Assembly (NCBI RefSeq): GCF_003589595.1
Contig: NW_020654810.1
Span: 15,222,779 to 15,286,778 of the forward strand
Length of the DNA: 64,000 nucleotides
DNA from: Hyposmocoma kahamanoa
Lineage: Eukaryota > Arthropoda > Insecta > Lepidoptera > Cosmopterigidae
Direction: 5' to 3'
The number at the start of each line of letters is the position of its first letter. Within the stretch, counting starts at the first letter, position 1. Positions 55,321 through 64,000 of this stretch are shown one piece after another. A model generated the notes under the pieces. That model did no database searches. It was not told where the DNA came from and saw nothing but the letters and a program-made list of their open reading frames with translations. The position numbers and the translations under genes were made by a program.

Positions 55321-55362
55321 ATAAATACTTAGATAAATACACATATTTATCTAAGTATTTAT
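55321..55362. repeat. Perfect 19 bp-arm hairpin at LINE 3' end
   Basis: ATAAATACTTAGATAAATA, loop CACA, TATTTATCTAAGTATTTAT. It starts 16 bases after the stop codon of the LINE fragment. Confidence 0.85.
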
Positions 55363-56959
55363 ATACTTTATAATAATTTAACGTTATTTATGATTTTGTT
55401 TTTCTATTATATAGACCATTTTACTTATTGTGTTCTGTAAATAAAGTATGCAGGAAATAACTTTTTTTAGAAATAATCAGAACCTTTTGTTTGTGTTTTC
55501 CTTTTATTAAATGTAATTTGTGTGTTTTTTCCTGCAATAATAAAGAAAGGAGTTATGTTTAATTAATAATTATGCATAAAAACAGAGCGTGATCGAAGTA
55601 AGCCATATCTTGTTGAGTCTATAATTAAAAATAGGTATTGAAGAATATAAGAAAAAATTATGATTAATTGAACGGAAATAAGACAAAAGTAAATAGATGT
55701 AAACGTACCTCGAAAGGCTAATCTATCACTAACTTTTTTTCAAAAGAATGTTAACTTAAATGATGTCATCGAAGTTCATGAGTTATACTCTTGGTATGCG
55801 ATAATCAAAAGGTAATTAAGATATATAGAAGAAAAACAATCTATACCACACCGTGTTACCGTGAGCATCTGATAATTTTTTTTTTTATAGATTAGTGATA
55901 TATGATGCACAATAATTCATTGTAACAATACTATTGTGACGTAATTCAGTCTCAAAGACATTCTTTTGACACATAAATCGATGAGTCGGAAGATCGGTGA
56001 TCGATATCAATATTTGTTATCATTCTTACAGATATTTGAACTAAATTTTAACAATGACTAATTTACAGTCTTCGATGGCCTCTTATCAGTTATTATAGAT
56101 ACTTGTTTTGATTTGGATCCGTATTTCGCTGTGTTATGCTGCTAAATAATTTTCAGCACCCGGAATCTCACCCATTTAAATTATTTATATAAATGTTTAT
56201 AGAAAATCTATTATCAGATTGTCATAAAACTTAAAATACCTCAAAGTGGGAAGTTGGTCAATGACGCAATGTTTGTACCCATTAGGCATACGTCAAAGAT
56301 ATTATTCACCACTGACATGTACGGACTAGTAGTTGTTACATTTTATTGTGAAATAAGAGGATATTTACATTAACGCTATAACAATTGTTTTTTTATTATT
56401 TGAACTCTGCGTAGATGAATAACGTGGATATTCTTGAGGTTATTATCGCAAGTAATTGCAAGTCAGCTAAGAACAAAAGTAATGTTCCTAAGTTTACTAG
56501 GATCAGCAGACTTTTGCAAGATACAATACTCGTAAATATATCTCAGGAGTACTAATTGCGGTGAACGCGACGGGAACAGTGCCGTGCCCGCTGTGCAGGC
56601 GCGACGATTAATTAGCCGACTGTTATCCGTGAGAAACACACTTTCAGTGAAATTACTGCTTAGTTCTCGCCACTCTTTATCTCGCAGCTTAAAGGTTATC
56701 TTAGGTTAACACAGTGTTAATTAAATATCTCTACCTGATGTTGTCAAGCCACATTTACGAATAAACGCAGCCATGTTTACTAATTAGCTTTGGTTAATCG
56801 AATTATACTACAATAGGGGCGGGATTCAACAAGCTGTCTGTCTCCTCACCGTTGAAAAGATATAATGAAAATTAAACACATAAGGATTGTTCATTAACGT
56901 CACAGAGGTGTATGACCTTTTCAGCTTGACCGTCTCTCCAATAGGTTGTAACTATTAGT

Positions 56960-57235
56960 AAGTACCATAGTACTGCCACATTATTTATTTCTGCCGCCAA
57001 GCAGTAATGTGAGCATTACTGCGTTCCGGTTTTAAAGGCTTACCCTTCAAAATAAATGATCGACACATTATGGGGCTTGTCAACTTATGTCTCATGTGAC
57101 AAGCGTAGTGGCAGTGTCCCTCGGATCTTTAAGATTTAAAGCCCTGAGTGGCACTAGGACTGTTATGGACAGACATATCATTTAACAAAAGGCGCAAGAC
57201 TTGTTCGTCCCGTCACTTGATATTATAAAGAAAAG
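56960..57235 (+). repeat. Family A repeat, 5'-truncated
   Basis: Enters at GTACTGCCACATTA, includes CAGTAATGTGAGCATTACTG, and ends CGTCACTTGATATTATAAAG. The middle (CTTACCCTTCAAAATAAAT) is rearranged. Confidence 0.75.
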
Positions 57236-57892
57236 TTACTAAAAAACGAGCTAGGTACTAAGCTGGTAGATGAGTAAATGTAGCTCTACTGTCGCATATC
57301 AACTATTGGTTTTAATTTTAATTGAACAATTTTTAATAGGAAACTCTTATTTGCGGAATACACAGCATGTATTTGAACATTGATATGACACTGGCGTAAA
57401 CTATGCGTCGCAAAATCCTAGCAGGAAATTCCGAGAAGATTAAAAACATCCGCAGTTCCCTTAGCTATAAATTGGGTTGTGAGTATAGCAAGGGCCGTGT
57501 CCGCCTGCCGCTTGAATGATTTCTGACTCATGCGCTTTCGCTGAAAACGATGAAACAGACTGTCACCGGGAGTCTAGTAGACGATTTTACGACTCCCTCT
57601 TACTAAACATTAGCAATTTTATTGAAGAAACTTTGTATAAAATACAGTTAATTACGCGTAAGAAAAGGAAATAAAATAGTGACTAAGATATACCCAATAT
57701 GTCATATTTGATTACCTAATCAATTAAAAATAGTCTTTAAAATCCAGAGAATAAATACCCTGTACACCCTATTTTTTTTTCATTTAAATTGTTTGTAATA
57801 TAGAAATTATTTCTAATGGATTTCAGTTAACAGTTGTAATGCCGTGTAAAGTTGTAATTAATTAAGAAAATTTACGCGTATAATAGTTTATG

Positions 57893-58025
57893 CGTCCCAC
57901 TGTTGGGCGCGGGTCTCCTCTCAGGCGTTAGTTTAGGCCGTAGTTCGTCACGCTGACCCCATGCGGGTTGGGAACTTCACATCTTCGCCGAGGTTTGTGA
58001 ACCAAGAAGGTTCACAAACCTCGGT
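57893..58025 (+). mobile_element. SINE-like repeat (family C), copy with terminal palindrome
   Basis: CGTCCCACTGTTGGGCGCGG, CTCCTCTCAGGCG and CATGCGGGTTGGGAACTTC match 46935-47060. It ends in CCGAGGTTTGTGAACC, AAGAA, GGTTCACAAACCTCGG, a perfect 16 bp inverted repeat. Confidence 0.65.
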
Positions 58026-58164
58026 GTGCAACTATGGTAAATTTCAACTTTTTTGGTAATATAAATTTAAAACGCTTTGCAGGACTATAAACGTATATTT
58101 TGTTTCCCTTCTTGTGGAATACTAATGTTGTTCCAAAATTCAATAATTTAAATTATTTCATTTT

Positions 58165-58260
58165 TATAAATAAGCAAATTACACTTGAAACGTCAAATTG
58201 ATTAAACACAACTCATCATTCGTCGATTGACGGTCACTGACTTACATGACAATTGACTTA
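58165..58260 (-). mobile_element. LINE 3' UTR fragment (family G), copy 3
   Basis: AAGCAAATTACACTTGAAAC and GTCAAATTGATTAAACACAA correspond to the start of the copy at 52035-52145 and to the CACTTGTTAAACGTCA block at 49048. Confidence 0.4.
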
Positions 58261-59574
58261 AAAACATCGGAATAGTACAGTTTGTGTTACCAACACATAA
58301 AATGTCTCCAGATTGTGGCGTAGGCGTGTTGTGAATGTTTCCTACAAAGTAGGACGGGGTAAAATCTGCCAAAAATAAATTTCGCTGTGAATGATTAAGT
58401 CCATAAAACTTTATGCAATAAAATATTAATAACCTACTTATACAAAGTATAAAATCTGTTTAGTGTTCTTTATGGTTTGATTTCTTATAATGGATGACTT
58501 GTATATTATTGTAAAGCTTGTATAAAAATGTAGTGTCATAGTATCTTATCATTGGTCATAATTAAGTATAAGACTGGAAATCAATTGCAAATAGGTGAAG
58601 TTATATTTCTTTCAAAGAACAAATGTTTGAATAAGTACCTCCGCAATAAAATTAATATCTAATAACAATAAGTAAACCAGAATTTATACAAATTTCTTAC
58701 CATATAATATATACCTATTAAAGTACCGTAAAAGTAAGTAACTTAAGGGTCTTGAATGAAATCTTGTTATTTTTTATTTGAATATAATAAAAAAACAGGT
58801 AGGTGTAATAGTTTTTTTTATCAAGTTATAGATACGTGTGATATATTGTAACTTTCTAAATTTATGCGATTGAAATTAAAGCAATATGCTGTGTCGTAGG
58901 TAGGTATCTCGTATATTTAGTAGATGAATATCGTATTAGGCTTACCACATCATTTACTGGTTTTGGTACCTCCGTCTGTAAAGTAATTTACATTCAACGA
59001 TATTTGTACTACGAATTTAAATGTAAATACCAATTCTTGCGTGTAAGCTATTTCTAAAATTAGTATTAGTCTTCTTTTACTGATTTTGCTTAAAATCTAT
59101 TGAAATCGGTTTGCATTGTTAATAAAAAAAATACTTAAATAAGGAAAACACATTTTTTTACTTTAGTTACTTATATTAAGTGGAGACATGCAAATGTACT
59201 GTACGAATCTGTATTTTATTTACTTAAGTTGACGTATAGTGAGGTTACATCAACATCACATAGTGCGTTTAACTATGTAGCTTTAACTTGTCTCGTACTT
59301 ATTAGTGTTCAACTTTCTAACTTAAGTTAATATGGTTAAAAGAAATACGGATAGCTTCCATGAAATAAAATTGCAAACATACCTTAAAATTCAGATCGCA
59401 AATAATCTCCAGCACTAACAAACAAATTAACGTCACTTTTTAGATGCACTTGGAAAATGGTTAAGTTACAAAACCAAGCACTTTACAGTAAAGTCCTACG
59501 ATTTGCGAAAGCACATTGGAAACTGGTAAAAGTTGAGTTAATTAATGGAATGTTAAAGTTTGTTGTCATGTATC

Positions 59575-59830
59575 GGAGGGTTATCGGGCGTGTTGGCGCG
59601 TGGAATCGCGGAGGGCCGCGCAGACTGGCGGCGGCAAGGCAGCGCGTGCACTGAGTGGCGAATGGTCGGAGTCGTGGCCGGTCCGGTGCGGTGGTGTGGT
59701 GCGCCGGTCGCGAGCGCTCTGCCCCGCGCGTGCGCCACTCCGCCGCTACGACGAGTTCCCGACGGCAGCCTCCCATACACCAACCTGCCGATGCCGCCAG
59801 CTAACGCCACAAACCGCTGCATGCAACGTC
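59575..59830. promoter_or_regulatory. GC-rich island (possible promoter / first exon)
   Basis: The strongest GC-rich block in the last 20 kb (GGCCGGTCCGGTGCGGTGG, CCCCGCGCGTGCGCCACTCC). Overlapping open frames on both strands arise from composition. No clear splice donor was found on either strand. Confidence 0.25.
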
Positions 59831-60355
59831 CGCAATGCGCTACTTAGATATCAAGACCACACACTTCAATAGGCATACTTGTTTTGTCTCCCTTCTTATC
59901 AAAAGCACATTTGTTACGATAGCTGGGCCACTAAATTATTACATATTTGTTTATTGATCTATTATTAAAGACATATGTATTGTAAACAAAATCAAATACA
60001 AAACAGTGAGTAACTCGCACGATAATTAGGCGTATTTTTTAAGACTACATTATTTCTTTTTATATTCATATCCCGTAAACCAGTTTCTATTAATTAAACA
60101 AGAAAAACTTATTTCCAGGACCTAAGTATTCACAGAACTATATTATATTGCGATTATATTAATTACAATACGGAGCTACGATCCAATGGAATAGAAAAGA
60201 ATAAGAAAAATATAATTTCAGAATGTATTACTTTGCTTAAGCAAGTATTGCACTGCACAGAAATATTCTTTCTAAGCATTAAGTCACTTAGTGCACTCTC
60301 CACGACCATAGGTATTATGTACCTTAGCAAAACATTTGTTGCACAAGCCAAGATA

Positions 60356-60382
60356 ATAATAATAATAATAATATTTATTTAT
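60356..60382. repeat. (AAT)n run, possible LINE tail
   Basis: (AAT)n followed by ATTTATTTATAAATC resembles the reversed tail of a LINE such as the one at 30961. No coding remnant is attached. Confidence 0.4.
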
Positions 60383-61271
60383 AAATCATAACGAATAAAT
60401 TGGTTCCCTGCAATATTTTTATAAGTCGAAGTTATTAAGATCATAGCAGTGTGTGTAGCCTTTGTGCACAAACAAAGGTTGCGGTTTCACTATCCACGCT
60501 TGACGCCTGCTTGTACGACACAGATCATTATCTGACATTATCGACCAATGTGATTAACTATAAAGTGATAATCGCACCATAATAATCAGCTTTACTCGGA
60601 TTGATCACTCGTTCAAGAAATTATATTTGCTGGGAACCTTTGATATTCTACATAATTCCGTTCTTAGTTAAAATTAGTTTTAGATAATCGCCACCTCTTG
60701 TTTTGAACATTGTATATGAAGTATAAGTTAGCCTTTATCTTGTATTCTACAGAACAAAAGCAATAACTACAAAAACAACGACACATAATACGCAGCAGGA
60801 AATACAAAGAACTTAAAAGTTGCTGCAGAATTTAATTTTATCGATGTATGAAAATGTAAAAAGAAGCGTTGGAGTGGAGTACAGAATGTCGCCATTTCTA
60901 TTACGTAGGTTCTTTTCAATGTTGTCAAGTTATGGAACGTTTGGGTGAATTAGTTATGTATATATATATATTGCAATAAGCTATACAGTCGTAACAAAAA
61001 GGTCGGACTAGCTACTTTAGGAAAAAAGCCTTTTTTTAAATAGAACGCCTACAGAAACATATTCGATCAATCGAACATTTTTGTGTAACTGCCTCCTCCA
61101 TCGACATCCCACATTTTTGTCACCCTCTTTACTTGTTCCTGGTACCTACTTCAAAAATTTTGAATCGTTCGTATTCCTAAGCTTCACGTCGTTTACCATC
61201 AAAATAATATAGATATATCGCACATGAAACCAAACACTGTCCTAACTCAAAATTGCGGAATTGAGAAAACA

Positions 61272-61576
61272 CGTAGTAGTTCCTCGTGAAAGAGTTCCTC
61301 CAGGGAAGTACTGCCACCTTACCTATATCTGCTGCCTAGCAGTAATACCAATATTACTGTGTTCCAGTTTTGAGGGGTAAGGGTGATGGTGAAATTGAGA
61401 CAGGCACATGAGACTTGTCAATTTACGTCTCAGGGTGACGGGCGCAGTGGTAGTGCCCCTCAAATCTTTGCGATTTAAAGCTCTGAGTGGCTCTGTAACT
61501 GTTATGGACAGGCGTGTAGCTTACTATCAAACGCACGACTTGTTCGTCCCGTCACTTGATATTATATAAAAAAACA
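61272..61576 (+). repeat. Family A repeat, near full length
   Basis: AGTAGTTCCTCGTGAAAGAG, TCAGGGTGACGGGCGCAGTG and CGTCACTTGATATTATATAA. The palindrome is degraded (AGTAATACCAATATTACTG), otherwise complete. Confidence 0.85.
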
Positions 61577-63084
61577 CAATTTGAAATTAAAAAATAGTAA
61601 ATAGATCTTATTACGCATAATGTGATTATTTTTATTTATAATATATAATACTTAAATGTCCATTTTTAAATACAAAAAAATACTGGTTTCATTCGTTATT
61701 TCTTTTTATTGCTTTCAAATCGTGTTTTCACAATTCCACAACATTGAGTTACGACAGTATTAGTGGATTCGTGTGCGATACAGGCTCTTTTGGACTGACT
61801 ATTGTGTATTGTGTTTAGTTCTGTATAGGGAGTGTTTTATATTAATTGTATTTCTTTATATCATCTTATTTGGTCCAGCATCTTCTTTTCCTCTTTTTAC
61901 AATAAATTATGTGGACCGAGCCTTTTGCATTCTCATTTGCTAAGTCTAGATTACAAAACAAAACATATTTTTCATGATTTTACAATATTTCCTTGCTAAA
62001 GTTGTTCCACCAATAACAGAAATATGGTAGGACCTTCCAGTTCCACTAGTACTAAATCCTTATGCAACATAACATACGTCTAATAGAATGCGTCACAGAG
62101 AAACAACCAGTGACAAAATTATTGCACGTACCAGGTATTATGAAAATGCGTTCTGTAAATGTCCTACAGCAAACCAGTAGGTATAATTACGTTGGAAATA
62201 ATTGTATATTGGCATGTATCTCAACGAGCTGTGTAATTTCCCGTGTTCTATCTAATATGATCGGCGCGACAAGGCGCCAGGCTCGGCGGCTTCTCATAAA
62301 GGTCGATTATGCTAATACGTCAGCGGCTAACAACCGACTACTGAACACGACATTTCTCGACCATATAACAGCTTATAAATTATTGAATAAATTCTAAGTG
62401 TAGCTCGTATCAATCAATCTCTGCCGGCGACGGTTTTTGCAAGCGCGTGGAGGAATGTCAAGTTTGTTTAGATAAAGAATTCCCATCACTAGATACAGAA
62501 GAAACCCGTAATGTTTTCCTAATAAACAAGATAGGTTTAACAGGCAGGCATACAGCTGAAGATTGTCGGTATGATATAGGTTTTATCCGTGCGATAATGA
62601 TGTACCACTTGTTAAGAATCGTAACGTATAATTTGTTGTACGTCCTCGCAATTTTCAATACTTTGGCGTAATACTATTATATTGGAGTTGAAGTCATGTT
62701 ATCTAGGTGCTCGTAAAATTGGCAAATTTTTGCATTGAATACGTTTTGTTTGTAGTGGAAAATTACATATGAAGTAAATAACTAAATATTTAATGAGGTT
62801 ATCATCACAACATATCGACTGGGAGCAGTGACTATAGAATAGACTCCAACGACTGTCGTACTCAACTTAATCGATAAATCCTAATAATGTTTTATATGTT
62901 ATCGCTTGCACGTCACTTCCATGTTTGATAACATCGATTTATATGCGGAATTACTGCACTTATTACATTTATTTAATATGCTTCCGCCTTAGTTAATACA
63001 TGTTTTACTCTACAAAAAATATGTTAATTGAACGGTACGAGACTGGAAAAAAGTTTTATTTTTGAAATTTCATTTTTTTGAAAA

Positions 63085-63645
63085 AGTTTCATTTGAATGA
63101 AACGAAAATAAACATGGTAAATTCAGATGGAAAGCGCTATGTTAGCTGTAAACAGTGCTTTTAATTATAAATACTCAAGGAGCTTAGTCAAGCACGGTGG
63201 CGGAAACATTAAAGTTTGGGGGTGTTTTTCCGGATGTAGAGTTGGTCCCGTTCGGAAGATTGAAGGTACAAATCGGTACAATGGATCAATGGCAGTACAA
63301 AAATATCTTAGAGGACACAATGATTCCCTACTCGGATGATCATTTGCCTGTAACCTGGATCTTTCAGCATGACAATGATCCTAAACACACGGCCTTAGCG
63401 AACAGCATATATCCTTTTTAGACTGGCCAGCAAATAGTCCGGATTTAAACCCGATAGAAAATCTGTGGTATATTGTTAAGAAGAAAGTCTCAAACAAACG
63501 TAACACCAGTCAAAACGAATTATATGAAGCATTTGTTGAAGCATGGAATTCAATCCCCCTAGAAAAATGTATGACATTGATTGAATCAATGTCACGTCGT
63601 TGCAGAGCTGGTATTGAAAATAAGGGATACGCTACTAAATATTAA
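63085..63645 (+). pseudogene. Tc1-like transposase, 3' half, inactivated
   Basis: DD34E-type transposase fragment across three frames: LNETKINMVNSDGKRYV, VKHGGGNIKVWGCFSG, then KNILEDTMIPYSDDHLPVTW, FQHDNDPKHTA (second catalytic Asp), and after a one-base shift LDWPANSPDLNPIENLW (catalytic Glu) to RCRAGIENKGYATKY and a stop at 63643-63645. The first catalytic position, normally D-E-S or D-E-T, reads N-E-T. The N-terminal DNA-binding half is absent, and no terminal repeats could be confirmed before the window ends. Confidence 0.8.
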
Positions 63646-64000
63646 TTATAAATATTGGTAGGCTGTGGATAGTAGTTCATAAATAAAAATACTAATTGTT
63701 AATAATAAAAAAAATGTTGTTTTTTTACACTTTTTTGTTGTTGTTTCTAATTAGTTGTCCATTATTGTTTATACCTTAAAACTGATTTAAGTGTTTGTCC
63801 GTAATGTAATATTGAAACTGCACTTGTGTAGTGGGGTTTATAGTTTTTCTAATAAATAATAAATCGTTGAACCTATTATAACCTATTATAAGTATAACCT
63901 ATTGTTGTCCTATTTATTGTTTGATTTCAAAATAAAAACGATTGCGGTGAAGTTTCTTACATAATGTCAAGGACCGTTTGTAGTGTTTCTAATTATACGA

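Larger units (their letters stand above)
42006..64000. other. 5' flank and/or 5' UTR intron of cv-2
   Basis: 22 kb without a confident coding exon. Besides the repeats listed separately, the longer stretches 43330-44560, 50350-51240, 53170-54350, 55400-56950 and 58260-59450 hold no feature I recognise. GC-richer, non-repeat pieces occur at 45914-46165, 47750-47900, 56560-56700 and 59575-59830. Confidence 0.5.

Noticed and set aside
59457..59872. Five overlapping open frames on both strands
   Set aside because: GC-rich DNA rarely contains stops; no domain, signal or splice pattern supports any of them.
62062..62397. 111-residue + strand frame and the frame at 62447-62671
   Set aside because: No domain or splice support. 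The sequence is unique, so a conserved noncoding role is possible, but nothing shows it.

Overview
The window is AT-rich nuclear DNA from an insect, most likely a lepidopteran. It has short coding exons separated by long introns, consensus GT/AG splice sites, and a dense load of interspersed repeats of the kind common in moth and butterfly genomes. These include tRNA-derived SINEs, LINE 3' ends with (AATAAA)n-like tails, palindromic MITEs, and hAT, Harbinger and Tc1 remnants. The species assignment is inferred from repeat style, not from a marker gene.

Two host genes can be supported, and they converge. (1) The 3' half of a troponin C gene (EF-hand Ca2+ sensor of striated muscle) lies on the + strand, with exons 1785-1904, 2361-2492 and 3192-3220 and a poly(A) signal at 3435-3440. 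(2) A complete coding region for a Crossveinless-2/BMPER-type secreted BMP regulator lies on the - strand in six coding exons: 41921-41828, 27931-27831, 15168-14898, 10891-10682, 10591-10356 and 10039-8954. The exons splice in frame to 665 residues: signal peptide, five VWC domains, VWD with the FGDPH motif, a C8-like region, and a basic/proline-rich tail where BMPER-type proteins normally have a TIL domain. An untranslated upstream exon must exist, because the first coding exon begins with a splice acceptor at 42005. One candidate lies at about 46165-45914.

Layout: 1-3440, troponin C 3' half with a hAT-like element in the upstream intron. 3441-8950, mostly featureless intergenic DNA. 8954-15168, the four 3' exons of cv-2. 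15169-27830, a 12.7 kb intron with foldback, SINE and LINE fragments and several GC-rich islands. 27932-41827, a 13.9 kb intron dominated by a multi-level nest of transposons at 29.1-34.65 kb and a 339 bp Harbinger-like MITE at 40889-41227. 42006-64000, 5' flank or 5' UTR intron of cv-2 with many repeats, one possible + strand exon near 45560, and a dead Tc1-like transposase at 63.09-63.65 kb.

The most abundant repeat is a roughly 270-300 bp family (called family A here). It has at least 13 full or partial copies in both orientations, and two of them are split by later insertions. Most long open frames outside the two genes are chance or belong to retroelements. No RNA gene, CRISPR array or bacterial-type system is visible.
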